A DNA stretch of 64,000 bases from Actinomycetota bacterium. Its GTDB lineage: Bacteria > Actinomycetota > Actinomycetes > Actinomycetales > Dermatophilaceae. How positions within the stretch are numbered: position 1 is the stretch's first letter; each line of letters starts with the position of its first letter. The stretch is taken from positions 1 to 64,000 of the forward strand of contig JAIUNK010000004.1 of the NCBI GenBank assembly GCA_020161845.1, read 5' to 3'. Below the pieces are notes generated by a model, which was not told where the DNA came from, made no database searches, and saw only the letters and a program-made list of their open reading frames with translations. Position numbers and translations under genes: made by a program. Below are positions 1 to 11,187 of this stretch, piece by piece.

Positions 1-111
1 CGCGCCTGGCTCCACATCATCTGGCACTGCTGGCAAGACCACCAGACCTACGACCCCGCCCAGCACCGCGCACTCCAGCGCGTCCTGGCCACCCAAACCC
101 AGGCGGCTTGA
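1..111 (+). mobile_element. C-terminal end of an IS110-family-like transposase (partial)
   Basis: An open frame enters from the left edge and stops at TGA 109-111, giving the last 36 residues of a protein. The stretch IWHCWQDHQTYDP followed by a short helix-like tail looks like the C-terminus of IS110/IS116/IS902 transposases, which end with an aromatic-rich segment and a conserved Tyr-Asp. Only this tail is visible, so neither the DEDD catalytic domain nor the catalytic serine can be checked. The gene converges on the oligopeptide transporter operon, ending 11 bases from the stop of its ATPase gene. The family call rests on a short motif and is moderate. Confidence 0.55.
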
Positions 112-136
112 CATAGGGCTTCTCATGGGCGCTCCT
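112..136 (-). other. Orphan start of a lost downstream gene (expected second opp ATPase) at the IS junction
   Basis: On the minus strand the oligopeptide ATPase gene ends in TGA (125-123) overlapped by ATG (126-124), an ATGA junction. A Shine-Dalgarno AGGAGC (136-131) sits five bases before that ATG. This is the usual layout for a translationally coupled next gene, which in Opp/Dpp operons would be the F-type ATPase. Here the frame runs within about 15 bases into sequence antisense to the transposase and encodes nothing recognisable. I infer an insertion into, or just at, the start of oppF. Confidence 0.4.
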
Positions 137-1271
137 CAGGCTCGGGCTGCGGCGGGTGGGCCGAGCCGGCGGGTACGTCGAGCGCGGCCGGCGCCATCGG
201 GTGGTGGCAGCGCAGGGCCCGTCCCGGTGCGGGTTCGGGCAGCTCGGAGACCAGCTCCGGCGTCGTGGTGACGCACTCGTCGATCGGCTGGCTGCATCGC
301 GGGGCGAAGGCGCAGGCGTCGGCCCAGGGGAGGTTGTCCGCGACCGACCCGGGCACGGGCGTGAGCCGGGCGCCGCGCGGTGCGTCGAGCCGGGGGATCG
401 AGGCGAGCAGTCCCGCCGTATAGGGATGCCGCGGCTGCGCGAACAGCTCGTGCCGGTCGGCGCGTTCGACGATCTTGCCGCCATAGAGCACGTTGATCCG
501 GTCGCACAGCCCGGCGACGACGCCGAGGTCGTGGGTGATCATCAGCAGCGCGGTCCCCGAGTCCTCGACGAGCTCCTTGAGCAGGGCGAGGATCTGCGCC
601 TGGATCGTCACGTCCAGGGCCGTCGTCGGCTCGTCCGCGATGAGCAGGCGCGGCTCGCAGGCCAGGGCCATCGCGATAAGGGCGCGCTGCCGCATCCCGC
701 CGGAGAGCTGATGCGGATACTCCTTGAGCCGACGGTTCGGGTCCGGAATGCCCACCTTCTTCAGCAGCTCGCCCGCCAACGGCATCGCCTCGCTGCGGGA
801 CTTGCCGCGGTGTCGCTCGATGACCTCGGTGACCTGAATCCCGATCGGCAGCACCGGGTTCAGCGAACTCAGCGGGTCCTGGAAGATCATCGCGAGGTCG
901 CGACCGCGGCGGTCGCGCATCTCCCCCTGCGACAGCGTGAGCAGGTTGGTGCCGGCCATCTCGACCGTTCCGGTCACCCGGTTGCCGCGCCGGGGGAGCA
1001 GCCCCATGATCGCCAGCGACGTCACCGATTTGCCGCAGCCGGATTCCCCGACGAGGCCGACGGTCTGCCCCGGGAAGATGTCGAAGCTGACGTCCTCGAC
1101 GGCCGGGAACGGCTCCTGACCCTGTCGGGTGAACGTGACGGAGAGGTTGCGCACCCGGACGAGAGCCTCGTCGCGGTGCAGCGGGTGGGCCGGCCGACTG
1201 AACGCCGGGCCGGTCTTCCCCGTTCCCCCCGTTGCCCCCGTTGCCCCGGACGCCCCAGGTGTCGAAGTCAT
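123..1271 (-). CDS. Oligopeptide/dipeptide ABC transporter ATP-binding protein (D type)
   Basis: ATPase subunit that would power peptide or nickel-type import with the permeases encoded just upstream. The 382-residue protein has Walker A GESGCGKS near residues 75-82, the signature LSGGMRQR near 189-196 and Walker B LLIADEP near 209-215. It also has the C-terminal oligo_HPY extension with HPYTAGLL and a cysteine cluster typical of OppD/DppD. I start at the ATG at 1271 because AGGAGG lies eight bases before it. A GTG nine bases upstream directly abuts that ribosome site. The first 25 residues are a low-complexity Gly/Ala/Thr tail. The start lies six bases after the C permease stop. The usual F-type partner is missing downstream. 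Confidence 0.9.
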   Translation of the reverse strand: MTSTPGASGATGATGGTGKTGPAFSRPAHPLHRDEALVRVRNLSVTFTRQGQEPFPAVEDVSFDIFPGQTVGLVGESGCGKSVTSLAIMGLLPRRGNRVTGTVEMAGTNLLTLSQGEMRDRRGRDLAMIFQDPLSSLNPVLPIGIQVTEVIERHRGKSRSEAMPLAGELLKKVGIPDPNRRLKEYPHQLSGGMRQRALIAMALACEPRLLIADEPTTALDVTIQAQILALLKELVEDSGTALLMITHDLGVVAGLCDRINVLYGGKIVERADRHELFAQPRHPYTAGLLASIPRLDAPRGARLTPVPGSVADNLPWADACAFAPRCSQPIDECVTTTPELVSELPEPAPGRALRCHHPMAPAALDVPAGSAHPPQPEPEERP

Positions 1272-1276
1272 GCCGC

Positions 1277-2266
1277 TCACCTCCTGGTCTTGGGGTCGAG
1301 GGCCTCGCGCAGGGACTCACCCATCAACGTGAATCCCAGCGCCACGGTGATGATGCAGGCCGCCGGGTAGAACGCCAGGTGCGGATAGCCCGCCAGGTAT
1401 TGCTGGGCCCGGCCCAGCATGGCCCCCCACTCGGGCACCGTCTCGTCGGGATTGCCCAGCCCGAGGAAGGACAGCGCGGCGGCGTCGATGATGGCCACGG
1501 CCAGGACCAGCGTGGCCTGGACGATGACCGGGCCCAGGGCGTTGGGAAGCATGTGCCGAAAGACGATCGCCTGGGGTCTGACGCCGAGTGCTCGGGCGGC
1601 CAGCACGTGATCGCTGTGCCGCTGCGCGAGCATCGTTCCGCGCAGGAGTCGGGCGAAGATCGGGATCTGCACGATGGCGATGGCGATGATGACCGTCCAC
1701 TGCGAGGGCTGCGCGGCGATGGCCGCGATGCTGAAGGCCATCAGCAGGGACGGGATGGACAGCATGACGTCCACGACCCGCATCACCAAGGAGTCCACCC
1801 ACCCGCCGAACGCGCCGGCCAGAGTGCCCAGGGTGAGCCCACCGAGCAGGCCGCCGAGGGTGGCGAAGACGCCGACGAAGAGCGTCTGGCGGCTGCCGAC
1901 GAGCAGCCGCGACAACAGGTCGCGTCCCTGCCAGTCCGCGCCGAGCGGGAAACCCTCGCGCGGCCCAGGGATCGGGTTGGTCTGCTGGCGGACCTCGCTC
2001 AGCAGCAGCGGCGCGCCCGGATCGTGCGGCGCGATGAACGGCGAGATCAAGGCCAACAGCAGGAACAGGGCCACGATCGTGGCGCCGATCAGAAACACCC
2101 CATTGCGGCGAAGGCGGCGCCAGGCCGAGGCCCACAGGCTGACCCCGACGGAGTCGTCCAGGTGGCCGGCCCCGTCGACCTGGAGGTCGTCGAGCACCGC
2201 GGCCCCCGCCCGGGGTGCCGAACGAGCCGCCAGGTCGTCGATCCGTTGCTTCTTCCCGGAGATCAT
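1277..2266 (-). CDS. Oligopeptide/dipeptide ABC transporter permease (C type)
   Basis: Inner-membrane permease subunit, 329 residues from ATG 2266. A soluble N-terminal segment of about 60 residues is followed by a first membrane helix (ATIVALFLLLALISPF). An extracytoplasmic loop with PLGADWQGRDLLSRLL is typical of OppC/DppC. The binding-protein-dependent transport domain carries the EAA-like loop ARALGVRPQAIVFRHMLPNA. The start is chosen by GAGG eight bases upstream; a GTG at 2275, overlapping the upstream permease stop as GTGA, is the alternative. It sits between the B permease and the ATPase gene in one operon. Confidence 0.9.
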   Translation of the reverse strand: MISGKKQRIDDLAARSAPRAGAAVLDDLQVDGAGHLDDSVGVSLWASAWRRLRRNGVFLIGATIVALFLLLALISPFIAPHDPGAPLLLSEVRQQTNPIPGPREGFPLGADWQGRDLLSRLLVGSRQTLFVGVFATLGGLLGGLTLGTLAGAFGGWVDSLVMRVVDVMLSIPSLLMAFSIAAIAAQPSQWTVIIAIAIVQIPIFARLLRGTMLAQRHSDHVLAARALGVRPQAIVFRHMLPNALGPVIVQATLVLAVAIIDAAALSFLGLGNPDETVPEWGAMLGRAQQYLAGYPHLAFYPAACIITVALGFTLMGESLREALDPKTRR

Positions 2267-2271
2267 TGCCT

Positions 2272-3276
2272 TCACCTCGTCCGGACTCGGGGATCGATCA
2301 CGGCGTACAGGACGTCCACGAGCAGGTTGACGAGGACGTAGACGACCGCGGCGGCCATGATGAGCACCTGCAGTACGGCGTAGTCGCGCTGCTCGAAGGC
2401 CAGCGCCAAGGCGTCCCCGATCCCGGGGAAGTTGAAGACCTTCTCGGTGAGCACCGCGCCCGCGAGCAGGGCGCCGATCTGCAGCCCGATGGTGGTCACG
2501 ACGGGGAGCATGGCGTTGCGCAGCACGTGCCGGCCGCGAATGACACGACTGGTCAGGCCCTTGGCCTCCGCGGTGCGCACATAGTCCTCGTCGAGGACCT
2601 CCAGGACCGCGGCGCGGGTGATGCGGAAGATCACCGCGAACGGAATCGTCGACAGGGCGATCGCCGGCAGGATCAGGTGCTTGAGGGCGTTGACGCTCGC
2701 GTCGAACTCGCGGGTCAGAATCCCGTCCAGGACGAAGAAGTTGGTCACGTGCGTGGCGAACACGCTTTGCCGCCCGCCGTCGGGCAGCCAATGCAGCTTG
2801 ATGGCGAAGCCCCACTTGAGCAGGAACGCCAAGAAGAAGACGGGGACCGCGACCCCCACCAGCGAGGTGAGGATGCCGGCCGTGTCCAGCGGCGAGCCCC
2901 GGTGCCGCGCTGCGAGATAGCCCAGCGGGATGGCCAGGAGGACGGCGATGGCGATCGCGCAGAAGCTGAGTTCGATGGTCGCCGGGAGTCGGTTCAGCAG
3001 GATGGTCAGCGCGTCCGTGCCGGGCAGGACGCCCGTGGAGGCGCCGAACTCACCGCGCAGCGCGCGAGACAGGAACGCGCCGTATTGCACCCAGATCGGT
3101 CGGTCCAGGCCGAGCGCCTCTTCCAGCGCGGCGCGGGTTTCGGGGGTCGCGCGGTCCCCCAAGAGGGCCGAGACGGTTCCGCCCGGCAAGGAATGCAGCC
3201 AGACGAACAGCAGCATGGACAACACCACGACAACTCCGACCATCTGGAGTAGTCGTCGCACGATGAAGCGCAGCAC
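2272..3276 (-). CDS. Oligopeptide/dipeptide ABC transporter permease (B type)
   Basis: Inner-membrane permease subunit of 334 residues with the OppB/DppB layout. An N-terminal helix starts at MLRFIVRRLLQMVGVVVVLS. The periplasmic segment contains LGLDRPIWVQYGAFLSRALRG, five more hydrophobic helices follow, and the cytoplasmic coupling loop reads RTAEAKGLTSRVIRGRHVLRNA. It is the first permease gene after the solute-binding protein gene, from which it is separated by a strong hairpin at 3301-3336. It should pair with the C-type permease to form the transmembrane pore. Confidence 0.9.
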   Translation of the reverse strand: MLRFIVRRLLQMVGVVVVLSMLLFVWLHSLPGGTVSALLGDRATPETRAALEEALGLDRPIWVQYGAFLSRALRGEFGASTGVLPGTDALTILLNRLPATIELSFCAIAIAVLLAIPLGYLAARHRGSPLDTAGILTSLVGVAVPVFFLAFLLKWGFAIKLHWLPDGGRQSVFATHVTNFFVLDGILTREFDASVNALKHLILPAIALSTIPFAVIFRITRAAVLEVLDEDYVRTAEAKGLTSRVIRGRHVLRNAMLPVVTTIGLQIGALLAGAVLTEKVFNFPGIGDALALAFEQRDYAVLQVLIMAAAVVYVLVNLLVDVLYAVIDPRVRTR

Positions 3277-3300
3277 CGGACGGCCTCCTCGCCATCACAC

Positions 3301-3336
3301 GGGCCGGTGCTGCGCGAAAAACCGCAGCACCGGCCC
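3301..3336 (-). terminator. Strong hairpin between solute-binding protein and permease genes
   Basis: A perfect 14-bp inverted repeat (GGGCCGGTGCTGCG and its complement) flanks an 8-base loop rich in A. It lies 23 bases downstream of the binding-protein stop and upstream of the first permease. No run of T follows on the minus strand. Such hairpins in ABC operons usually give partial termination or mRNA protection, so that the binding protein is made in excess. Confidence 0.6.
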
Positions 3337-3359
3337 GGTCATCGGATCAGTCCGGTCGG

Positions 3360-5033
3360 TCAGCCGACCGTGACGTCGGCGAACTTCTCGTCGGTGAGAG
3401 GGCTCGGCGTGATGCCCTTGACGGTGTTCTTCACCACGATCGCCGGCGGGGAGTGGCTCACCGGCACCGCCGGCAAGTATTGCTCCACGAGCTTCTTGTT
3501 GATGTCCTCGTACTTCTTCACCCGGGCCGCCTCGTCCGGCGTCGAGTCGGCATCCTTGAGCGACTGCACCAGCTCGGGACCCCATTCGTAATTCTTGAGA
3601 CCGAACCGGTTGTCCAGGCTGGAGAAGAACGTGCCGATGAAGTTGTCGGCGGTGTTGTAGTCACCAGTCCAGCCGAGGATGAACATGGCGGCCTTGCCCG
3701 CGTCCACCTGGTCGAGGTAGCCGCCGTTCCAGGGCTTGGTGGTGGTGTTGACCTTGATGCCGACCTTCTCCAGGTCGGCCTTGGCCGCCTCGTAGATCTT
3801 CACCGGCGCGGGCATGTAGGGCCGGGTCACCTCGGAGGGATACCAGAAGTCCAGCGTCATCCCGGTCGCGCCCGCCTCGGCGAGCAGCTGCTTGGCCTTG
3901 TCGGGGTTGTACTCGGGGACCTTGAGATCCTTGTTGTAGCCCGCGACCGTCTCCGGGATGAATTGGCTGGCCGCCTTGGCCGCCTCGGGGAGCTGGGTCT
4001 TGACGATCTGCTCCCGGTTGATGGCCAACATGATCGCCTGCCGGACCTTGAGGTCCTTCAGCTTGGGGTTGCTGTTGGGGTTGAACCCGAAGTACATGAT
4101 GTTGAACGCGGGCCGCACCATGACGGTGTTGCCGCCGTCCTTGAGCTGGGCCCAGTCGACCGGGTTGGGGAAGTCGTAACCCTGGATCGATCCGGACTGC
4201 AGCGCCTGCCGGCGCGCGACCTCGTCGGGGATGATCTTGAAGATCAGCTTGGCGATCTTCGGCTTGGTCCCCCAGTAGTTGTCATTGCGCTTGAGGGTCA
4301 CGGTCTTGTTGGCCTGGTCGTAGTTCTCCAGGACGAACGGGCCGGTGCCGGTCGGGTGGGCGGTGGCGTATTCGGAGAAGGTGAAGCCCTGCCCGGCCGG
4401 GGTGACCTTGTTGGCGTCGTACTTCTCCATCGCCGTCGGCGACTGCATGTAGAACGACGGCAGGCCGAGGATGGCCGGGAACTTGCTCGTCACCCGGGTG
4501 AGCTTGATGTCGACGGTCTTGGCGTCCTTGGCGGTGCACCCGGCGTACAGGGACTTCTCCTTGCCGTCCTTGAACCCACCGAAGTTCTCCGACCAGTACA
4601 GCGCCGACGTCTGGCCGCCGGTCTGGTTGAACATCCGCTCGAAGTTCTTGCAGACGGCCTCGGCGTTGAAGGCGGTGCCGTCGGAGAACTTGACGCCCTC
4701 GCGGAGGGTGAAGGTCCAGGTCAGGCCATCGTCGCTGGCCTTCCAGTCGGTCGCCAGGGACTGCCCGCCCTTCTCGGGGTCGGCGGTGCCGGGCTTGAAC
4801 ATGACCAGGCCCTCGAACTGCTGGCGGGCGACGCGGAAGGTCTCGCCGTCCGTCGCGTAGTACGGGTCGAGCACCTTGGGAGCGCCGGCGGCGCCGAACG
4901 TGAACGTGTCCCCGCCACCGCCGCCCGTGGTGCCGGTCGTGCCGGCGTCGCGCGCGGACTCGGCGCAGGCGGACAGGCCAACGGTCAACAGGGACGCGGC
5001 GGCGAGCGCCGCGAAGGTACGACGTGCAGACAT
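3360..5033 (-). CDS. Oligopeptide/dipeptide ABC transporter substrate-binding lipoprotein
   Basis: Extracytoplasmic solute-binding protein of the OppA/DppA family (SBP_bac_5), 557 residues. A signal peptide ends in the lipobox LSAC with Cys23, so it should be lipid-anchored. A Gly/Thr-rich linker follows. The body has family landmarks such as LATDWKASDDGLTWTFTLRE, YWGTKPKIAKLIFKII and RQAIMLAINREQIV. I start at ATG 5033, preceded by GGAGAAAGG; upstream in-frame codons would precede the signal peptide and are rejected. It is the first gene of the operon with the B, C and D subunits. The ligand cannot be told from sequence alone. Confidence 0.9.
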   Translation of the reverse strand: MSARRTFAALAAASLLTVGLSACAESARDAGTTGTTGGGGGDTFTFGAAGAPKVLDPYYATDGETFRVARQQFEGLVMFKPGTADPEKGGQSLATDWKASDDGLTWTFTLREGVKFSDGTAFNAEAVCKNFERMFNQTGGQTSALYWSENFGGFKDGKEKSLYAGCTAKDAKTVDIKLTRVTSKFPAILGLPSFYMQSPTAMEKYDANKVTPAGQGFTFSEYATAHPTGTGPFVLENYDQANKTVTLKRNDNYWGTKPKIAKLIFKIIPDEVARRQALQSGSIQGYDFPNPVDWAQLKDGGNTVMVRPAFNIMYFGFNPNSNPKLKDLKVRQAIMLAINREQIVKTQLPEAAKAASQFIPETVAGYNKDLKVPEYNPDKAKQLLAEAGATGMTLDFWYPSEVTRPYMPAPVKIYEAAKADLEKVGIKVNTTTKPWNGGYLDQVDAGKAAMFILGWTGDYNTADNFIGTFFSSLDNRFGLKNYEWGPELVQSLKDADSTPDEAARVKKYEDINKKLVEQYLPAVPVSHSPPAIVVKNTVKGITPSPLTDEKFADVTVG

Positions 5034-5273
5034 GGGGTGCCTTTCTCCGGTGGACGCGCAACGCCACCCCCGGAGGGCAGCGATGCACCAGTGAGGTCCA
5101 GGTGACAGGCAACCTAACCGACCGTCCGGGGGCCTGTCAGGAAGACCACCGGGGTTTCTCGCCGGGAATGGGCACAGTTCGGCCACAGTCCGACCGTCGG
5201 CTTGGGACCGACCTAACGCCGCGTTATCCCAGGTGGGATGGAGTCGCGGCGGCGTGCCGATGGGACCGCTGGA

Positions 5274-5702
5274 TTACTGGTGGATGTAGCCCGCTAGGTG
5301 GGCGGCCTCGTCCTGGAGCTGACCGATCCGGTGCTTCACGACGTCACCGATGCTGACCAGCCCGATCATCGCCCCGTCGCGCACGACCGGAACGTGCCGG
5401 ATGCGGTGCTCCGTCATCTCCCCGGAGAGCTTCTCGACCGTCTCTTCCGGCACGCACGTGATGACCTCGACGGTCATGATCTCGCGGACGGCGGCGCGCA
5501 GGGTGTCCGGCTGGTCGGCCAGGTGGCGCACGACGTCACGCTCGCTGACGATGCCGGCGATCGTCGTGCCGTCCTCGCTGACGACCACCGCTCCGATCTT
5601 GCGGTTCGCGAGCAGCGCGAGCAGGTCGGACACCGAGGCGTCCGGCCTGATGGTCGCCACGGTCGAATCGCCCTTGCCCTTGAGAACATCAGAAATGCGC
5701 AT
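5274..5702 (-). CDS. Two-CBS-domain protein
   Basis: A 142-residue soluble protein made almost entirely of two CBS motifs (about residues 8-65 and 75-132). Paired CBS domains bind adenosyl nucleotides or NAD(P)H and act as energy or redox sensors. The internal pieces IGAVVVSEDG..IAGIVSERDVVRHL and IRHVPVVRDG..IGLVSIGDVVKH are typical of single-module CBS proteins of bacteria. The start ATG 5702 matches the conserved M-x-I-x-D-V-L opening; no clear Shine-Dalgarno precedes it, so it may be leaderless. It follows the membrane pyrophosphatase gene on the same strand but is separated from it by a strong hairpin. Confidence 0.85.
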   Translation of the reverse strand: MRISDVLKGKGDSTVATIRPDASVSDLLALLANRKIGAVVVSEDGTTIAGIVSERDVVRHLADQPDTLRAAVREIMTVEVITCVPEETVEKLSGEMTEHRIRHVPVVRDGAMIGLVSIGDVVKHRIGQLQDEAAHLAGYIHQ

Positions 5703-5733
5703 GTGGGAACGGTAGAGAGCCGGGGAAAGAAGG

Positions 5734-5768
5734 CGGAAGGGGTGTCCGTGTGCTGGACACCCCTTCCG
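5734..5768 (-). terminator. Terminator hairpin after the membrane pyrophosphatase gene
   Basis: A perfect 14-bp stem (GGAAGGGGTGTCC core plus one flanking C-G pair) with a 7-base loop lies between the pyrophosphatase stop and the CBS gene. The spacing and stem strength fit an intrinsic terminator of the high-GC, U-poor actinobacterial type. Confidence 0.65.
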
Positions 5769-5805
5769 GCCCACCGCGTGCGGAGGCGAATCCCGCTGCT
5801 GGCGA

Positions 5806-8250
<2,445 letters not shown>

Positions 8251-8371
8251 GGGGGTCCTTGCTAGGCGTCGTGCGTTCGCACTGCTGTCCGCGTCGCCGT
8301 TGACGCCCTTCCATTTCAATCCGCCGCACGCCGGGCCTGAAGGGACCTAGGTCCCCGCCTGACCAGGGCGA

Positions 8372-8905
8372 ATGTCCCACCGCCGGCACTGGCACACTGT
8401 CCTGGTGAGCGGTAGCGGGACGGCAGGGGATGATCACGCCGATGCGGCGTCGGCGCCGACCGTGCCCGGCCATCGGCCGTACGGCGACGCGGTGATCGGC
8501 GTCGTCGGCGTGGCCGTCGTCGACCGGCTGCAGGGGCCGAGCCGGCTCCTCGCCGCCCGTCGCACCGGCCCCGGCGCATTGGCCGGGGGCTGGGAACTGC
8601 CTGGTGGCAAGGTCAAGCCGGGGGAGGGCTGGCAGGAAGCGGCCCGTCGGGAGCTGTGCGAAGAGCTGGGCGTCGAGGTGCGGCTGGGGGCGTTTCTGCC
8701 CGGCCCGGGCCGGGGCCTGTTGTATCCGCTCGGCCCGCAGCACGCGATGGCCGTGTGGCTGGCCGAGGTGGCGCGTGGGGTCGCGGCGACGGGTCCGGAC
8801 CACGACGAGCTGCGCTGGCTGGAGCGGGCCGAGCTCTACGACGTCACGTGGCTGCCCGGCGACCTGCCGGTCGTGCGTGCCTTGGAGCCGCTGCTGGGGT
8901 CCTAG
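8372..8905 (+). CDS. NUDIX hydrolase (MutT-like)
   Basis: A 177-residue hydrolase of nucleoside diphosphate-linked substrates. A full Nudix box spans residues 79-101: G79-x5-E85-x7-R93-E-L-x-E97-E98-L-G-V, which supplies the Mg2+-binding glutamates. The context LPGGKVKPGE and an ending in W-L-P-G-D-L-P-V are typical of MutT/8-oxo-dGTPase-like proteins. The first 35 residues are low-complexity and not needed for the domain, so translation might begin at the GTG at 8405 instead. It lies alone between the divergent pyrophosphatase and typA, with a strong palindrome after it. Confidence 0.85.
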   Translation: MSHRRHWHTVLVSGSGTAGDDHADAASAPTVPGHRPYGDAVIGVVGVAVVDRLQGPSRLLAARRTGPGALAGGWELPGGKVKPGEGWQEAARRELCEELGVEVRLGAFLPGPGRGLLYPLGPQHAMAVWLAEVARGVAATGPDHDELRWLERAELYDVTWLPGDLPVVRALEPLLGS

Positions 8906-8935
8906 CGCCGGGGCGTCGGCCGGCGAGCTTGCGGT

Positions 8936-8975
8936 GTGCCGAGTTACCCACCGAACTCGGTGGGTAACTCAGCAC
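8936..8975. terminator. Long perfect palindrome between NUDIX gene and typA
   Basis: Arms of 14 bp (GAGTTACCCACCGA and its complement) are separated by only two bases. After one mismatch they extend by four more pairs (GTGC/GCAC). It begins 31 bases after the NUDIX stop and ends 78 bases before the typA start. It could be a terminator, an operator or a mobile short palindromic repeat. No T-run follows on either strand. Confidence 0.5.
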
Positions 8976-9052
8976 AGCTCTGGCGCCTCGGGTCGGCCTC
9001 GCGAGGCGTCGACGTGCCGGGGCATCCCCTCCGGGCTGCGAGAATGGGGCAT

Positions 9053-10981
9053 ATGGCTTTGAAGACCCGCGCCGACATCCGCAACGTCGCCATCGTGGCG
9101 CACGTCGACCACGGCAAGACCACCCTCGTCGACAAGATGCTCTGGCAGGGCGGGGCCTTCGGAGCCCACGATCACGTGCAGGAACGCGCGATGGACAGCG
9201 GCGACCTGGAGCGCGAGAAGGGCATCACGATCCTCGCCAAGAACACCGCGATCCACTACAACGGGCCCTCGGCGCGGGCCGCGGGCTGTGCCGACGGCGT
9301 GACGATCAACATCATCGACACCCCGGGCCACGCCGACTTCGGCGGCGAGGTGGAGCGCGGCCTGTCGATGGTCGACGGCGTGGTGCTCCTCGTCGACGCC
9401 TCCGAGGGGCCACTGCCGCAGACCCGGTTCGTGCTGCGCAAGGCCCTGGCCGCGCAACTGCCGGTCGTGTTGTGCATCAACAAGGTGGACCGCCCCGATA
9501 GTCGGATCGCCGAGGTCGAGGACGAGGTCTATGAGCTGTTCATGGACCTCATCGAGGACAGCTTCGACCGGACGCAGCACTCCGCCGCGCTGGAGTTTCC
9601 GATCGTCTACGCCTCCGCCAAGGCCGGCAAGGCCTCCCTGACGCGCCCGGCCGACGGCGGGCTGCCGGACAGCCCCGACCTGGAGCCCCTGTTCGCCACG
9701 ATCATGGCGACGATCCCCGCGCCCACCTATGACGACGGCGCCCCCCTGCAGGCGCACGTGACCAACCTCGACTCGTCGGCCTATCTGGGTCGGCTCGCGC
9801 TGCTGCGGGTGCACAACGGGGAGATCCGCAAGGGCCAGCAGGTCGCCTGGTGCAAGCACGACGGGTCGCAGGAGAAGGTGAAGGTCACCGAGCTGCTGAT
9901 CACCGAGGGCCTGGAACGCAAGCCGCTGGAGGTGGACCGTGCGGCCGGTCCGGGCGACATCATCGCGATCGCCGGCATCCCGGAGATCATGATCGGCGAC
10001 ACCCTGGCCGACGCCGACGACCCCCGCCCGCTGCCGCTCATCACCGTCGACGAGCCGGCCATCTCCATGACGATCGGGACGAACACCTCACCGCTGGCCG
10101 GTCGGGTGCGCGGCGCGAAGGTCACGGCGCGTCTGGTCAAGGACCGGCTCGACCGGGAGCTCGTCGGGAATGTGTCGCTGCGGGTGCTGCCGACGGCTCG
10201 ACCCGACGCGTGGGAGGTGCAGGGCCGCGGCGAGTTGGCCCTGGCGATTCTCGTCGAGCAGATGCGGCGGGAGGGCTTCGAGCTGACCGTCGGCAAGCCG
10301 CAGGTGGTCACCCGCGAGGTCGACGGGAAGATGCACGAGCCGGTCGAGCGGCTCACGATCGACACCCCCGAAGAGTTCCTCGGCACGATCACCCAGCTCA
10401 TGGCCGCCCGCAAGGGTCGCATGGAGCAGATGGTCAACCACGGCACCGGCTGGGTGCGCATGGAGTTCCTGGTGCCCTCGCGCGGGATGATCGGGTTCCG
10501 GACCGAGTTCCTCACCGAGACCCGGGGCACGGGGATCGCGCATCACGTGTTCGAGGGGTACGAGCCGTGGTTCGGCCCGATCATCACCCGGCTGACCGGT
10601 TCGCTGGTGGCGGACCGGACGGGGGCCGCCACGACGTACGCCATGTTCAACCTGCAGGAGCGCGGCACCCTCTTCGTGGAGCCGACCACCGAGGTGTACG
10701 AGGGGATGATCGTCGGGGAAAACTCCCGCGCCGAGGACATGGACGTCAACATCACCAAGGAGAAGAAGCTCACCAACGTGCGGTCCTCGACGGCCGATGT
10801 GTTGGAGCGGCTGATCCCGCCGCGGCGGCTGTCGCTGGAGCAGTCCCTGGAGTTCTGCCGCGAGGACGAGTGCGTGGAGGTCACCCCCGAGGCGGTGCGG
10901 CTGCGCAAGGTGGTCCTGGATTCGACGGAACGGGCGCGTACGGCGGCGCGGGTGCGCAGCGAGGCCCGCCGCGACGGCTGA
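9053..10981 (+). CDS. typA: Translational GTPase TypA/BipA
   Basis: Ribosome-associated GTPase of the elongation-factor family, needed for ribosome assembly and stress or cold adaptation; 642 residues. G1 AHVDHGKTT and G3 [10 protein letters not shown], with the NKVD box, mark the GTPase domain in the first 200 residues. An EF-Tu-like barrel and the two EF-G-like alpha/beta domains with the TypA C-terminus follow ([36 protein letters not shown]). I start at ATG 9053, where similarity begins; the longer upstream frame runs through the palindrome and has no homology. An ATG nine bases upstream (9044) is possible. It stands alone in its strand context. Confidence 0.97.
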   Translation: MALKTRADIRNVAIVAHVDHGKTTLVDKMLWQGGAFGAHDHVQERAMDSGDLEREKGITILAKNTAIHYNGPSARAAGCADGVTINIIDTPGHADFGGEVERGLSMVDGVVLLVDASEGPLPQTRFVLRKALAAQLPVVLCINKVDRPDSRIAEVEDEVYELFMDLIEDSFDRTQHSAALEFPIVYASAKAGKASLTRPADGGLPDSPDLEPLFATIMATIPAPTYDDGAPLQAHVTNLDSSAYLGRLALLRVHNGEIRKGQQVAWCKHDGSQEKVKVTELLITEGLERKPLEVDRAAGPGDIIAIAGIPEIMIGDTLADADDPRPLPLITVDEPAISMTIGTNTSPLAGRVRGAKVTARLVKDRLDRELVGNVSLRVLPTARPDAWEVQGRGELALAILVEQMRREGFELTVGKPQVVTREVDGKMHEPVERLTIDTPEEFLGTITQLMAARKGRMEQMVNHGTGWVRMEFLVPSRGMIGFRTEFLTETRGTGIAHHVFEGYEPWFGPIITRLTGSLVADRTGAATTYAMFNLQERGTLFVEPTTEVYEGMIVGENSRAEDMDVNITKEKKLTNVRSSTADVLERLIPPRRLSLEQSLEFCREDECVEVTPEAVRLRKVVLDSTERARTAARVRSEARRDG

Positions 10982-11187
10982 CCCCGCTTGTCGGAGGCGG
11001 GTACCCCAGCCGCGGGTGATGCCACCCCGGCGGGCGCTCTCCGAACCAGGCCGTGGGCCAGGCCCTTATCGCTCGGAGACCGGCTCTGTCTTGCGCTTGC
11101 GGTCCGAACGCCGAACGAACGGAGCCTCACTGGTGACCGCGCCTGGGCCGCCTGCGATCTGCCCGTGCAGCTCGTGCTCATCCGCGA

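Noticed and set aside
1220-1271. Collagen-like Gly-Ala-Thr stretch at the N-terminus of the oligopeptide ATPase as a functional repeat
   Set aside because: Only a short low-complexity lead before the ABC domain; such tails vary freely and have no known role.
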